This document shows, piece after piece, positions 37,979 through 47,883 of a DNA stretch of 64,000 nucleotides. Positions within the stretch are counted from its first letter, which is position 1; each line of letters starts with the position of its first letter. The DNA is from Leptolyngbya sp. Heron Island J (lineage in GTDB: Bacteria > Cyanobacteriota > Cyanobacteriia > Phormidesmidales > Phormidesmidaceae). The notes beneath the pieces were generated by a model. It saw only the letters and a list, made by a program, of their open reading frames with translations, had not been told where the DNA came from and made no database searches. The position numbers were made by a program, and so were the translations under genes. The stretch is from the NCBI RefSeq assembly GCF_000482245.1, contig NZ_AWNH01000040.1:1-64000 (forward strand), in the 5' to 3' direction.

Positions 37979-38797
37979 ATGGACCTATCAGTAAAATGCT
38001 GTGGCCAGGGCATGCCCGTGCTATGTCTCCATGGTCATCCCGGCACAGGGCGCTGCATGTCAGTATTTACTGAATTTCTCTCATCTCATTTTCAGACGAT
38101 TGCCCCCGATTTGCGAGGCTATGGCCGCAGCCAGGTCACCGCATCCTTCGGCATGGAACAACACCTGGAGGATCTATCGACGTTGCTTAATTCTTTAGAC
38201 CAGCCCTGTTTGTTACTGGGTTGGTCTTTGGGGGGGATCTTGGCAATGGAGCTGGCCCTGCGCTATCCCCAACGCATAGCTGGTCTCATGTTAGTTAGTA
38301 CAGCAGCGAGACCTGTGGGGTGTCACCCGGCTATTAGCTGGCAAGATAACCTGTTAACAGGAATTGCTGGGGTCATCAACTGGCTAGTGCCTGGTTGGTC
38401 GTGGAATATTTCCACCTTTGGCCAGCGCTCTCTGTTTCGCTATTTGATCTCTCAGCACAGTGCACCTACCTATCGTCGCATTGCCCAGGAGGGAACACCC
38501 GCTTTTTTACAAACATCTAAGTTCGCAAACCAGGCCCTAAGTAGAGCCCTAAAAAAAGGATATAACCGTTTAGGAGACCTGCATCAGATCCAACAACCCT
38601 GTCTGATGTTGGCGGCGGCTAATGATGTCCATATTACGCCGACATCCAGTCAAGAAACGGCGGCGGCTTTGCCCAATTGTGAGTGGCATTTATATAAAGG
38701 TGTTGCCCATTTAATGCCTTGGGAAATTGGCCCCAAGCTGTGTGATGACCTAGGGGTTTGGTTACGAAGTCATCAATTTCTGCCACCTGAGCCTTAA
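37979..38797 (+). CDS. Alpha/beta hydrolase (BioH/epoxide-hydrolase-like)
   Basis: A 272-residue hydrolase with LCLHGHPGTG (oxyanion hole), LRGYGRS, the nucleophile elbow LLGWSLGG, AANDVHITP (likely acid) and VAHLMPWE (likely His). I prefer the ATG at 37979 (MDLSVKCCGQG), 13 bases after msrB. A TTG at 37937 would overlap msrB by 29 bases. The substrate is unknown; it ends before a strong bidirectional hairpin. Confidence 0.88.
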   Translation: MDLSVKCCGQGMPVLCLHGHPGTGRCMSVFTEFLSSHFQTIAPDLRGYGRSQVTASFGMEQHLEDLSTLLNSLDQPCLLLGWSLGGILAMELALRYPQRIAGLMLVSTAARPVGCHPAISWQDNLLTGIAGVINWLVPGWSWNISTFGQRSLFRYLISQHSAPTYRRIAQEGTPAFLQTSKFANQALSRALKKGYNRLGDLHQIQQPCLMLAAANDVHITPTSSQETAAALPNCEWHLYKGVAHLMPWEIGPKLCDDLGVWLRSHQFLPPEP

Positions 38798-38880
38798 ATC
38801 AGTTACTCAAGGGAAGTAGAAGCCCATGGAGCCTGCCAAAGTCACGTAGCGACTACATTCTTTTGTCCTTTGCCCTAACG

Positions 38881-38918
38881 ACAAACGGTGTCTGGTCATT
38901 TTGCCAGACACCGTTTGT
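38881..38918. terminator. 15-bp perfect hairpin between convergent genes
   Basis: ACAAACGGTGTCTGG (38881-38895) pairs perfectly with CCAGACACCGTTTGT (38904-38918) across an 8-nt loop. It lies between the hydrolase (ending 38797) and the DUF1816 gene (ending 38970) and is well placed to stop both transcripts. No long T-run follows, but the stem is strong. Confidence 0.7.
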
Positions 38919-38969
38919 AGAAATTCTATTAAGCACCGTTCTGTTGGTGTCGCCCTAATCCGTTAACAA

Positions 38970-39236
38970 TTAGTTGTTATAAACAGGGGTAACGTTGCTA
39001 GGCTCAGTATATTCCACAGTTAGATGGGCAGGCTCTGCGCAGCATTTGATGGTGACGTCAATCTGTTGAGCTCCTTCCTGTTCGAGGTCTTCAATGTAGC
39101 CTCCCTGATACTGAATTGCCTCACTTTCTGTACTGAATGGGCCAAAGTAATAAAGGCAGCGAGGCTGAGCAGTGGAAATTTCGACCCACCAAGGTTTGGA
39201 AAATGAGCTGAAAAGATTACTCAAAAAGCTTTTCAT
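38970..39236 (-). CDS. DUF1816 domain protein
   Basis: An 88-residue cyanobacteria-specific protein. WWVEISTAQPRCLYYFGPFSTESEA then GGYIEDLEQEGAQQI and IKCCAEPAHLTVEY is the complete DUF1816 signature. Members are short and related to linker-type CpcD-like folds, but no function is established. It starts at ATG 39236, shortly downstream of the rRNA methyltransferase gene. Confidence 0.9.
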   Translation of the reverse strand: MKSFLSNLFSSFSKPWWVEISTAQPRCLYYFGPFSTESEAIQYQGGYIEDLEQEGAQQIDVTIKCCAEPAHLTVEYTEPSNVTPVYNN

Positions 39237-39303
39237 AAAATCTGTACCTGTTTGTTGTTAAAAATTCAGCTTACGAGCCGCCTGAAATTGGGCCTTATAA
39301 CAT

Positions 39304-40266
39304 TTATACAGTGTGATTTTGATCCCCGCCAAGACTAATCGTCGGTAATTTTTCTAACCACCGCTGCCGATAAATTTCATACAACACCATGCCTGTGGCT
39401 ACTGAGGCATTGAGACTGGGGGTTTTACCAGCGAGTGGAATAGATACTAAGACATCACAAAGATTCTGAATCGATAGGCTCAGCCCAGCACCCTCAGCGC
39501 CGATGGCAAGGACGATGGGGCGATCAAACTGAGTAGTATGAACAGATTGTCCCACTTCAGAGGCTGTGCCATAGACCCAAAAGCCGTCCTCCTTAAGTTG
39601 TTCTAAGGCTCGTCCTAGGTTGACCACCCGCGCCACGGGTAATGTCTCCAGGGCTCCGGCAGCAACTTTGGCAACCGTCGGGGTAATGCCCACAGCTCGA
39701 CGCTGAGGGATCACAACGCCTTGGGCTCCCAGGGCTTCAGCTGTGCGAATAATGGCTCCCAAGTTATGGGGATCGGTGATGCTGTCAGCGGCAATAATGA
39801 CTGGCTGACGACAGGCGGCTTTGGCTTGGGTGATGAGCTCGGCGAGTTCGACATACTCATGGGCAGCAATTTGGGCCACAATGCCTTGATGATTGGCTCC
39901 CTGGGTTAGCTGGTTAAGCCGTTGTGTATCGACTTCGTCAATGACAGCACCGTTGGCTTTGGCATCTAAAATGAGCGGTCGAAACCGGGCATCAAATACA
40001 AGCCGAGAATTAACCCACAGACGATTAATGGGGCGTTGATTTGCGATCGCAGCCTCCACTGAGTGACGTCCATAGACTAGATCGGGCCGGTCCTCCTGGG
40101 GCGTCCCTTCAGGCTGTTGAGGAATTGGGCGACTAAAGTCCTTTGGTCGCCGTTTCTTAAAGGATTTTCTCGGCGTTTGCTTAAAGGAAGGTTTAGCATG
40201 CCCTTTCCGTTGAGGACGAGATTTTCCTTTAGCCAGACGAGGCCGATCGGAGGAAGGTTTAACCAT
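39304..40266 (-). CDS. rlmB: SpoU-type 2'-O-methyltransferase, RlmB-like
   Basis: A 320-residue SPOUT methyltransferase, most likely 2'-O-methylating G2251 of 23S rRNA. A basic low-complexity N-terminus (about 1-60) precedes the substrate-binding domain ([12 protein letters not shown]). The knotted catalytic domain follows with [41 protein letters not shown] and [22 protein letters not shown]. The N-terminal extension is longer than in E. coli but common in cyanobacteria. Confidence 0.93.
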   Translation of the reverse strand: MVKPSSDRPRLAKGKSRPQRKGHAKPSFKQTPRKSFKKRRPKDFSRPIPQQPEGTPQEDRPDLVYGRHSVEAAIANQRPINRLWVNSRLVFDARFRPLILDAKANGAVIDEVDTQRLNQLTQGANHQGIVAQIAAHEYVELAELITQAKAACRQPVIIAADSITDPHNLGAIIRTAEALGAQGVVIPQRRAVGITPTVAKVAAGALETLPVARVVNLGRALEQLKEDGFWVYGTASEVGQSVHTTQFDRPIVLAIGAEGAGLSLSIQNLCDVLVSIPLAGKTPSLNASVATGMVLYEIYRQRWLEKLPTISLGGDQNHTV

Positions 40267-40396
40267 GGGTCAGGAGTGTAAGCGGAGTCACATCATACCG
40301 CTTAGTTGTTGTCTGGAGGGTAGCTTCCCAGAGTATGTTTAAGGATATAAAGTGGGGATCAATTTTCATGGATGTGGAGCCTGTTTGACCAACAAA

Positions 40397-40855
40397 CTAA
40401 CCCTCAGCAGGAAAACTGATCATCGTTAGCAGCTCGTGTAGCCGAGCCTGGTCAGTGATGTAGAGATAGCCAACCAGCGTCTCAAACGCAGTTGCCTGAC
40501 GATAGATCTTGGCTGATAGACGTCTGGGGGACTTAGACGTTGCGTTGCGTCCCCGTCGCACTACATCAGCTTCTGCATCGTTTAAATGGGGCAGCAATTC
40601 TTTAAGGTAATCAGCCTGCTGCTCAGCTTTTACCTGGCTTACCACCTGCTGATGAAATACCTGGATACGCTGAGGCGGCCACAAAAACTGCATACGGACA
40701 TAGAGTTCGAATACAGCATCACCGATATAGGCCAATGCCACTGGTGAAATAGATTGTACCTGCTGGGGCTGAAGTTGATCAGGCGAGACTACCTCAGGTA
40801 GTTGGCTAGGGGCAGGTAGCCGAACACCCATTCCACTAGGACAATTTTCCATCAA
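40397..40855 (-). CDS. mrnC: Mini-ribonuclease III
   Basis: A 152-residue RNase III-fold nuclease without a dsRNA-binding domain, used in 23S rRNA maturation. The signature is PVALAYIGDAVFELYVR (active-site Asp) and the second acidic site ATAFETLVGYLYI. RRGRNATSKSPR is the conserved basic loop. The N-terminal 35 residues are variable. Clustering with rlmB supports a ribosome-maturation context. Confidence 0.93.
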   Translation of the reverse strand: MMENCPSGMGVRLPAPSQLPEVVSPDQLQPQQVQSISPVALAYIGDAVFELYVRMQFLWPPQRIQVFHQQVVSQVKAEQQADYLKELLPHLNDAEADVVRRGRNATSKSPRRLSAKIYRQATAFETLVGYLYITDQARLHELLTMISFPAEG

Positions 40856-40933
40856 GGCCTCCCGTGCTTAAACACACTAATGAGTCAGCACGCCATTGGC
40901 TGATGGCGTTCCCAGTCCAGCCCACGGTTGCAA

Positions 40934-41302
40934 TCAAGAATCTTTGAGATTCTCAAGGGCGGCTTCAACAGTGGGCTGGAGCGAGAGAAACTTCTCTAAA
41001 CGGACAAGTTTGACCGTCTGGGTGACTCGAGCATTGGTTACCACCTGAACACTGCCGCTTTCACCCTTGGCTTTTTTCACCAGCTGCACTAGCGCACCTA
41101 GCCCTGAACTGTCGACAAAATCAATTGCCGACAGATCAAGAATGATATGGGTGGGGCCTTCTTCGATATACCGATTCAAAACCTTACGGAAAGTAGGCTC
41201 TGAAAACGCATCGAGTAGTCCAGTGAGGCGAAATATTTGACATTTCCCCCTAACATCACGGGTGCCTCTTAAACTTACGGTTAGGGTCAGCGACTCAGCG
41301 AT
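40934..41302 (-). CDS. STAS-domain anti-anti-sigma factor-like protein with non-AUG start
   Basis: A STAS-domain protein of about 123 residues. The family-typical sequence LTVSLRGTRDVRGKCQIFRL then GLLDAFSEPTFRKVLNRY and ILDLSAIDFVDSSGLGALVQL (phosphorylatable Ser in DSSG) runs well upstream of the first possible TTG start at 41179. The frame reaches a TAG with no ATG, GTG or TTG in between. A perfect AGGAGG (41306-41311, minus strand) precedes ATT and ATC codons at 41305 and 41302, so initiation at ATC or ATT is the best reading. CTG at 41290 is an alternative. Likely a partner-switching regulator. Confidence 0.8.
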   Translation of the reverse strand: MAESLTLTVSLRGTRDVRGKCQIFRLTGLLDAFSEPTFRKVLNRYIEEGPTHIILDLSAIDFVDSSGLGALVQLVKKAKGESGSVQVVTNARVTQTVKLVRLEKFLSLQPTVEAALENLKDS

Positions 41303-41473
41303 AATAACCTCCTAAAGGTATTAAATACGGCAAAATTAAACGTCTAATTTTAGGTCAGGATTCTATTGACTGCAAGAAAATTAAGTGAAACGTAAATGGG
41401 CTTATCCAGGGTTCATCGAGGACTAATCTGGGGCGTTTCCGTCACTTAATGGCCACTTAATAGAAAATATAGA

Positions 41474-42643
41474 TTACCCTACCTTATTACTCCGATGATC
41501 ACGCATCAGAGTGACAAATTTTTCAAACAAGTAATCTGCGTCATGGGGCCCAGGACTCGCTTCAGGATGGTATTGCACTGAAAAGATCGGTAAAGTTTTA
41601 TGCTTTAGGCCGGCTACAGTGCGATCGTTGAGATTGAAATGAGTCACTTCAACCTCCGTGGATGGAATTGTATCAGCGTCAATGGCAAAACCGTGATTTT
41701 GGCTGGTAATTTCTACCTGCTGAGTGAGGCCACAGGGTTGATTAAGACCCCGATGGCCAAATTTGAGCTTAAAGGTTTTGGCCCCAAAAGATAGACCGAG
41801 AATCTGATGGCCCATACAAATACCAAATGTGGGAATCTGACTATCTAACAAGGCTTTGACCAGGTCGGGAGCTGACTCCACTGCAGCTGGATCGCCGGGA
41901 CCGTTGGATAGAAAAATGCCGTCGGGCTGGTAGTTAAGAATGTCTTCAGGAGATGTGTCAATCGGTACTACAACCACACGGCAGCCATAGCTGGCTAAGC
42001 GCCTCAGAATATTGCGTTTGATGCCAAAGTCAATGGCGACTACGGTGAGGAGGGCAGCCGTCTCCGGCGGGGCGCTCAGCGTCGCGGCAAACTCCCAGGG
42101 GGGCTTGGTGGTTTCTCTCCATTCGTAAACCGTAGGCGTACTGACATCTTTAACCAGGTTTAGCCCTTCCATGCTGGGGATAAGCTCTAACTGCTGCCGC
42201 AGCTGATCGGGATCAAGGATTTCGCTGGAAATCGCCCCGTTCATGGCACCAGCCGTCCGCAGTTTACGGGTTAAGGCGCGGGTATCAATGCCGTAAATGC
42301 CTGGAATATTGTGCTGTTTGAGATAGTCGGGTAAGGAGGTCGTAGAGCGCCAGTTGCTGGGACGCTCACAAATGTTTTTTGCGATCGCGCCATTCACCTG
42401 GGGGGCTGCCGATTCCTCATCCTCAGCATTGATCCCAGTATTCCCCAGCTCTGGATACGTAAATGTGACAATCTGACCGCGATAGCTAGGGTCAGTCAAC
42501 ACCTCCTGGTATCCTGTCATGCCAGTGTTAAAAACAATTTCACCCACTACGGTACCCGTGGCCCCAAAGGACCAGCCCCGAAAAACGGACCCGTCGGCCA
42601 ATACCAATAACGCAGGCTGGGAGCTAGTGGAAAAAATAGACAT
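41474..42643 (-). CDS. carA: Carbamoyl-phosphate synthase small subunit
   Basis: A 389-residue glutaminase subunit that supplies ammonia to CarB for arginine and pyrimidine synthesis. The N-terminal domain carries [28 protein letters not shown]. The C-terminal class I glutamine amidotransferase has [23 protein letters not shown], the catalytic Cys in [13 protein letters not shown], and His/Glu in [12 protein letters not shown]. It is full length. No carB is nearby. It is divergent from the lipoprotein protease gene. Confidence 0.97.
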   Translation of the reverse strand: MSIFSTSSQPALLVLADGSVFRGWSFGATGTVVGEIVFNTGMTGYQEVLTDPSYRGQIVTFTYPELGNTGINAEDEESAAPQVNGAIAKNICERPSNWRSTTSLPDYLKQHNIPGIYGIDTRALTRKLRTAGAMNGAISSEILDPDQLRQQLELIPSMEGLNLVKDVSTPTVYEWRETTKPPWEFAATLSAPPETAALLTVVAIDFGIKRNILRRLASYGCRVVVVPIDTSPEDILNYQPDGIFLSNGPGDPAAVESAPDLVKALLDSQIPTFGICMGHQILGLSFGAKTFKLKFGHRGLNQPCGLTQQVEITSQNHGFAIDADTIPSTEVEVTHFNLNDRTVAGLKHKTLPIFSVQYHPEASPGPHDADYLFEKFVTLMRDHRSNKVG

Positions 42644-42745
42644 GGGTTACAACAGGAAAATAAACGCAGCATCTCCCCACATAGAACACAGTGAAACATC
42701 ATGGGGGCCGGTACTATCCTAGAGGCCATGGGTAACTTTTGAACA

Positions 42746-43627
42746 ATGCTTGAGAAAAAACGAATTAGATTTATTCAAGTTCTTTGTCTGGGGACCCTGA
42801 CCGCCTGTCAGGCGGTGCCGATGTCATCGAACAGCCAGGAGCGCTTAGAATCGCGACCGACGGAAGTAAATGCAGCCGTGGTTGAATCTGATGCTGAGGC
42901 AGACGGGGCTGTCGCTAATGAGTCTGCTGAAGCCGCATCGGAGGAGGCCACCAGCGCCTTAAATGCTTACCAAGAAGCGATTAATCTGGCCTCCGGGGCG
43001 TTTACCCTGGGGCAGCAAGCGACCTCCCCCGATGATTGGGACCTAATTGTCGGTCGTTGGGAGCAGGCGATCCAAAAACTCAAAGCTGTACCAACGGATG
43101 ATCAAAACTATGCGGTGGCCCAGACCAAACTCAGAGACTATGAGCGTAACCTGGCCCAGGCTAAACAGCGACTGACTGGTCTCAAACAGCCCCCTGCGGA
43201 GATTGCCCTCAATAGAACTGCGCCTATTGCTAGCGGCAGCCAGGCCGCGACTACCCTACCGGTCACCAGCAACCGCGTTCCTATTATCGAGCGCCGTGGT
43301 GGTACCCCAGTGATTGAAGTCACCTTTAATGGCAGACGCTATCCCATGATTTTAGATACAGGCGCTAGCCATACCCATATCACTCGCTCCATGGCCAATG
43401 AGTTGGGAGTCCAGGTGGTAGGTCAGACGTCGGTTGCTACCGCTAGCAGCAGTCAGGCGGTTGTGGATGTGGGTTATGTGAACGCCATTCAGGTGGGTGG
43501 CATCACTCGAGATAATTTGCCGGTCAGTATTGGTGATGCCGTTCCTATTGGCCTTTTAGGGAATGATGTCTATAAAAATTTTGATGTTATTTTGCAAGCC
43601 AACACTGTGGAATTTCGTCCTCGCTAA
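42746..43627 (+). CDS. Lipoprotein with retropepsin-like aspartic protease domain
   Basis: A 293-residue protein. It has a lipoprotein signal with lipobox LTAC (Cys at about 21), an Ala/Glu-rich linker, and a helical stretch (ALNAYQEAINLASGAF to KLRDYERNLAQAK). The clan AA aspartic protease domain follows (about 185-290) with MILDTGASHTHITRSMANELGV (catalytic DTG) and GLLGNDVYKNFDV. Such single-domain proteases dimerise like retroviral enzymes. It is probably anchored to a membrane facing the periplasm or lumen. Confidence 0.88.
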   Translation: MLEKKRIRFIQVLCLGTLTACQAVPMSSNSQERLESRPTEVNAAVVESDAEADGAVANESAEAASEEATSALNAYQEAINLASGAFTLGQQATSPDDWDLIVGRWEQAIQKLKAVPTDDQNYAVAQTKLRDYERNLAQAKQRLTGLKQPPAEIALNRTAPIASGSQAATTLPVTSNRVPIIERRGGTPVIEVTFNGRRYPMILDTGASHTHITRSMANELGVQVVGQTSVATASSSQAVVDVGYVNAIQVGGITRDNLPVSIGDAVPIGLLGNDVYKNFDVILQANTVEFRPR

Positions 43628-44039
43628 TCGGTTTGGAGCCGTTAGGGTGGTGATTATGAGGCCAGCGACGGCAATGCCGTTGGCGAGACTATTACTTATT
43701 GAGACTATTACTTAGAAATGAGGATTCAATTAGGTCCTATTTTTTGCCCTACAGGCGTTCCATAGAACGCCTCTGCAGACAACATTTTTGGATCTGATAA
43801 AATCCTGATCCCTTAATTATTTATGCAATGAGATAAATATCTAACATCTCGATCCCCTAGAGCTGGTATACCCTGAGATAGAAAACTACAAAAATCAGGG
43901 AGCCAACGTCTTGAGCTCCTTGGTTTTAGTCCATCATTTATCCCTGAACGTCCTGGTGCAATAGCGAATAGCCCCTCCTGCTCAATCCGTTGGTTGTCGT
44001 TGTTGCGTTTTTACAGTCATTTTTTTCTAACGCGCTGCT
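43628..44039. other. Intergenic region with dispersed repeat
   Basis: These 412 bases contain copy 2 of the 105-base repeat (43710-43814), described separately, and no gene I can support. Confidence 0.5.
43710..43814. repeat. 105-base dispersed repeat, copy 2
   Basis: It is ungapped with 11683-11787, with 7 differences. The central hairpin is perfect here: AGGCGTTC (43753-43760) and GAACGCCT (43765-43772), loop CATA. It is followed by the shared stretch ctgcagacaacatttttgga. Confidence 0.85.
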
Positions 44040-44969
44040 ATGTCTGAGCTTCGCATCGTTTCCTTAATTCCCAGCGCTACAGAAATTGTTATCCAACTTG
44101 GATTTGGTGCATCGTTGGTGGGACGCTCCCATTCCTGTGATTTTCCACCCGCCGTGCAAAAATTGCCAGTATGTACGGCTCCTAGCTTTGATCTCGATGG
44201 CAACAGTAAAGAAATCCACGATCGGGTGAGCGAGTTATTGCGTCGGGGGCTGAGCGTCTATGACGTGAATGTAGAGCTGCTGCAACAGTTGCGTCCTACC
44301 CACATTCTGACCCAGGACCAATGTGAGGTGTGTGCCGCTAGTTTGGCAGATGTTGAAAAAGCGGTAGCTCAGTTGATTGAGCCTCAGCCTCGGGTGATTT
44401 CTCTGAAACCACAGGTTTTAGCAGATTTGTGGGACGATCTGCGCCGGGTGGCTGTCGCGATCGACCCAACCAATGGAAATGCGATCGCAGATCTCACCAT
44501 TGCCCAACTTCAGGGTCGCCTCCAGGACTGCCTCAAAAAAGTACCCAGCAAACTGCCTCAGCCCACTGTGGCCTGCTTGGAATGGACAGATCCGCTGATG
44601 GGAGCGGGCAACTGGGTACCTGAGTTAGTCTCCATGGCTGGTGGTCATCCCCTGTTTGGTCAGGTAGGCCGACATTCCCCCTGGTTACCTTGGGAGGATT
44701 TGAGTGCGGCTGAACCGGATATGTTGGTGGTCATGCCCTGTGGCTACGACCTGCAACAGAGTAGGCAGTCCATCAATGTATTGGCCCAAGTGCCTGCCTG
44801 GCATAACATGAAAGCCGTCAAAGAGGGTCGTGTCTTTGTGGTCGATGCCAATCACTATTTCAATCGGCCTGGGCCGCGTTTAGTGGATTCCCTGGAAATT
44901 TTGGCGGAAATCCTGCACCCAGACGAATGTGCGTTTGGCTATGCCATGAAGGCTTGGAAGATCTATTAG
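44040..44969 (+). CDS. Cobalamin-binding-like (BtuF/TroA fold) protein
   Basis: A 309-residue protein of the helical-backbone periplasmic-binding fold: RIVSLIPSATEIVIQLGFGASLVGRSHSCDFPP, THILTQDQCEVCA, CLEWTDPLMGAGNWVPELV, AGGHPLFG and VFVVDANHYFNRPGPRLVDSLEIL. It lacks a signal peptide and no ABC transporter genes are adjacent, as is usual for this cyanobacterial and actinobacterial subgroup annotated as cobalamin-binding. The ligand is not certain. It converges with thiL (36 bases). Confidence 0.88.
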   Translation: MSELRIVSLIPSATEIVIQLGFGASLVGRSHSCDFPPAVQKLPVCTAPSFDLDGNSKEIHDRVSELLRRGLSVYDVNVELLQQLRPTHILTQDQCEVCAASLADVEKAVAQLIEPQPRVISLKPQVLADLWDDLRRVAVAIDPTNGNAIADLTIAQLQGRLQDCLKKVPSKLPQPTVACLEWTDPLMGAGNWVPELVSMAGGHPLFGQVGRHSPWLPWEDLSAAEPDMLVVMPCGYDLQQSRQSINVLAQVPAWHNMKAVKEGRVFVVDANHYFNRPGPRLVDSLEILAEILHPDECAFGYAMKAWKIY

Positions 44970-45005
44970 TAACGATATAGCAAAGAAGGTTTTGCGTTGC
45001 CAAAA

Positions 45006-45995
45006 CTAACCCTGGAAGTGTTGGTAGCCTTGATCCTGGTCCAATGGGATATCTGTTCCGTGGTTAACATCATCCCTCAGACGGATTTCAGGTTCGAGGG
45101 TAGTATGGCCAATAATCTGACTATCTGGCAGCGCTTGGCTCAAGGCTCCGGCAATCTCTGGCGGCAGGCTCAAGAGTAGCTCAAAATCTTCGCCACCATA
45201 GAGTGTCCATTGCTCAGCTGTGGTCTGCCCCACTGCTTCGACTAATCCGGGTGGAATTGGCAATTGCGATCGCAAAAGCGTAGCCCCCACCTGACTTTGA
45301 TCACAAATTTGAATGATAGCGTCGGCCAGACCGTCGCTAGTATCCATGGCCGCAATGCTGCTCAGATCCTGGCAATGGGTCTGCAGGGCTGCGATCGCAT
45401 CAAATCTGGGCACCGGCTGCTGGTGCGCCTGAATCCACGCCTCAGCAGCTGGACTGACCAGGTCTAGCTCAGCTAATAGCAGCGCCAATCCCGCACGAGC
45501 GGCTCCATGGACTCCGGTTGCCACTAGCATCTGGCCTGCTTTTGCCCGGTTACGATACAGCGCTTGACCGGGTAATACAGTGCCTAAGGCGGTAATCGCT
45601 AAACTGCGCTGATGGCCTCGGCATAAATCGCCACCGAGGATCGCACCGCCATGGTGATCCAAACAATCCTTAAACCCCTGGTATAGGTCATCAACCCAGG
45701 ACCAGGGCGTATCTGGCGGTAGCGTCAGGCCAATGGTAACCCCCATGGGCGTGGCGGCCATCGCCGCTAAATCCGAGAGATTAACAGCCGCCGCTCGCCA
45801 GCCAAGGGCATGGGGTGGGAGGGTGCGATCGCTAAAATGCACCTGATCAACCAGGACATCGGTGGTCACCACCAGCTGTTCACCAGCCGGTAGCGATCGC
45901 ACCGCGCCATCATCCCCAACCACGGCTGCGCAATATGGACGCAACCGTCTGAGGATCTCATGTTCACCCAGGTCAGCAACCGTGACTGGAATCAC
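45006..45995 (-). CDS. thiL: Thiamine-monophosphate kinase
   Basis: A 329-residue ATP-dependent kinase making thiamine pyrophosphate. It shows AVVGDDGAVRSL and VTTDVLVDQVHF (metal Asps), GWRAAAVNLSDLAAMAATPMGV, GGDLCRG, LLVATGVHG-like MLVATGVHGAARAG, IAAMDTSDGLADAI and YGGEDFELLL. It overlaps the cyclophilin gene upstream by 4 bases, indicating translational coupling. Confidence 0.96.
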   Translation of the reverse strand: MIPVTVADLGEHEILRRLRPYCAAVVGDDGAVRSLPAGEQLVVTTDVLVDQVHFSDRTLPPHALGWRAAAVNLSDLAAMAATPMGVTIGLTLPPDTPWSWVDDLYQGFKDCLDHHGGAILGGDLCRGHQRSLAITALGTVLPGQALYRNRAKAGQMLVATGVHGAARAGLALLLAELDLVSPAAEAWIQAHQQPVPRFDAIAALQTHCQDLSSIAAMDTSDGLADAIIQICDQSQVGATLLRSQLPIPPGLVEAVGQTTAEQWTLYGGEDFELLLSLPPEIAGALSQALPDSQIIGHTTLEPEIRLRDDVNHGTDIPLDQDQGYQHFQG

Positions 45996-47128
45996 GCCTG
46001 CGGAGCAACCAAGTTATCCAACCCATCTACCACCTGGGCCGAAATAATTTTGCCCCCCTGACGCCCCATGCGATCCAGGGCATCCTGACCATCAATGGTG
46101 TAGCCAAAGACCGCATAGCGACCATCTAGCAGATTTAAGCCCGCTGGAGTTAACTCCGGCTCAAACAAAAAGAAGAAAAACTGAGAAGAACCACCGTCGG
46201 GCTCAGACTCAGGCCGGGCCATGGCCAGTGCCCCAAAGGAATTAAATGGCAATACAGGCTTTTCAAGAAAACGGCCCAGCTCTTCCAGGGTGGCTCCATA
46301 GGTTGGTGCATCATCCCCTTCCACTAAAATCTCTAGTGGAATAGCTCGGTATTTCTTAGTTTTTGGATCAATAAATCCCGCTTCAGGGCCATCCGGATCC
46401 CCCGTTTGCAACACATAGTTTTCCTCCGCCCGATCAAAGGTCATGCCATCATAAAAACCCCGTTCAATCAGATCGACGAAGTTACCAGCCGTCACCGGAG
46501 CACTGTATCCATCAACTACTACCGATACCAATCCTTCATTGGTTTTAAATTCAACCGTGGCGCGTCCTTTTAACTGAGGCAGGTTGTCATAGTCAGCCGG
46601 TACCTCATAGGGAAACCCTTTAACCATGAGGCCTTCCAAATCACCAATCGCGTTTAAAACCGACCGTCGCTCAGTCCAAAGGGTTTCCAAATCCTTGCTC
46701 TGGGCCGCCGTTTGCATCCCCTCTAATTGCAAACTGATTTGCTCGAATAAGGGGTCAGCCAGGGAGCGTCGTTCTTCCGGAATCGCTTCTACAATGGCCG
46801 AACGCTTACGATTGAGTAACTTTGCAGACCCATTAATTTCCCGTTTTGCTCGTCCCCACTGCTTTGTTCGCAGCGCATAATTAAGTCCCTCTAACTTATC
46901 CTGAACCTTACGAATCTCGGGACTGTCTATCGGTAGGGCATAGCGTAGTAATGCCTTAGGGTCAGTAATCGCATCACCAGGAGGCAAGTAAGCGATCGGT
47001 AAATTAAGTGAAGGGATGGGAGCAGCCTGAGCCGATGGTATATAGCACCAACCCATCAGCAAAAAACTAAAACCAACGCCCAGGAGACCGGCAAGAGCGG
47101 TCTGCAAGCGGTATTGAAAACGAGCCAT
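45992..47128 (-). CDS. Exported cyclophilin-type peptidyl-prolyl isomerase (TLP40/CYP38-like)
   Basis: A 378-residue lumenal or periplasmic protein. MARFQYRLQTALAGLLGVGF to SAQAAP is a Sec signal with an AQA cleavage site. A helical domain (about 60-180; PEIRKVQDKLEGLNYALRTKQW) resembles the PsbQ-like bundle of plant CYP38. The cyclophilin domain follows with VTAGNFVDLIERGFYDGMTFDRAEENYVLQTGDP and FFFLFEPELTPAGLNLLDGRYAVFGY. I chose ATG 47128, since the upstream in-frame extension to 47251 spoils the signal peptide. CYP38 homologues help photosystem II assembly. Confidence 0.9.
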   Translation of the reverse strand: MARFQYRLQTALAGLLGVGFSFLLMGWCYIPSAQAAPIPSLNLPIAYLPPGDAITDPKALLRYALPIDSPEIRKVQDKLEGLNYALRTKQWGRAKREINGSAKLLNRKRSAIVEAIPEERRSLADPLFEQISLQLEGMQTAAQSKDLETLWTERRSVLNAIGDLEGLMVKGFPYEVPADYDNLPQLKGRATVEFKTNEGLVSVVVDGYSAPVTAGNFVDLIERGFYDGMTFDRAEENYVLQTGDPDGPEAGFIDPKTKKYRAIPLEILVEGDDAPTYGATLEELGRFLEKPVLPFNSFGALAMARPESEPDGGSSQFFFFLFEPELTPAGLNLLDGRYAVFGYTIDGQDALDRMGRQGGKIISAQVVDGLDNLVAPQA

Positions 47129-47325
47129 AGTTGAAAATGAACGACAACGGCGTGACAAACCTTTACGATCTTGCCACAGTGTGGGTCGTCTCAGATAGTT
47201 AGCTGCTGCGGTTTCAGATGTCTTGTATTGCTGGCCACCATAATTGAACAACCGTACGGGTAAATGACCGCTGGGCTGTACAATAAGTGCCGACCACCGA
47301 CTATCAACCTACCGTCCGCCAGACC

Positions 47326-47883
47326 ATGATTTCTAGTAATGATTTTCGCACCGGTACTAGTATTGAACTTGATGGCTCCGTGTGGCGAGTGGTGGAGTTT
47401 CTCCATGTAAAACCTGGAAAAGGGGCAGCATTTGTACGTACCAAGCTAAAAAACGTGCAATCCGGTAGTGTTGTTGAACGCACCTTTCGGGCTGGGGAAA
47501 CAGTCCCCCAGGCTATCTTGGAAAAGAGCGTCATGCAGCACACCTATCGCGATGGTGAGCAATACGTATTTATGGATATGGAAACCTATGATGAAGCCCA
47601 GCTCTCGGCGAAGCAAATTGGCTCACAGGTGAAATATCTAAAGGAAGAGATGGAAGTCACTGTGCTGCGTTGGAATGGTCAAGTTCTGGAAGTTGATCTG
47701 CCCAACTCGGTGGTTTTGGAAGTGACAGAAACAGACCCTGGCGTGAAGGGAGATACCGCTACGGGGGGTACCAAGCCTGCCAAAGTCGAAACTGGTGCCC
47801 AGGTCATGGTGCCGCTATTTATTTCAATTGGTGAAAGAATTAAGATCGATACCCGCAATGATTCTTATCTCGGTCGAGAATAA
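47326..47883 (+). CDS. efp: Elongation factor P
   Basis: A 185-residue translation factor that relieves stalling at polyproline. The three-domain length is standard: [17 protein letters not shown] at the start, then the loop [11 protein letters not shown] with the P-site lysine K32, [20 protein letters not shown], and the end [20 protein letters not shown]. The ATG at 47326 matches the family; an upstream ATG at 47287 adds 13 unsupported residues. It precedes accB, a common cyanobacterial pairing. Confidence 0.97.
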   Translation: MISSNDFRTGTSIELDGSVWRVVEFLHVKPGKGAAFVRTKLKNVQSGSVVERTFRAGETVPQAILEKSVMQHTYRDGEQYVFMDMETYDEAQLSAKQIGSQVKYLKEEMEVTVLRWNGQVLEVDLPNSVVLEVTETDPGVKGDTATGGTKPAKVETGAQVMVPLFISIGERIKIDTRNDSYLGRE

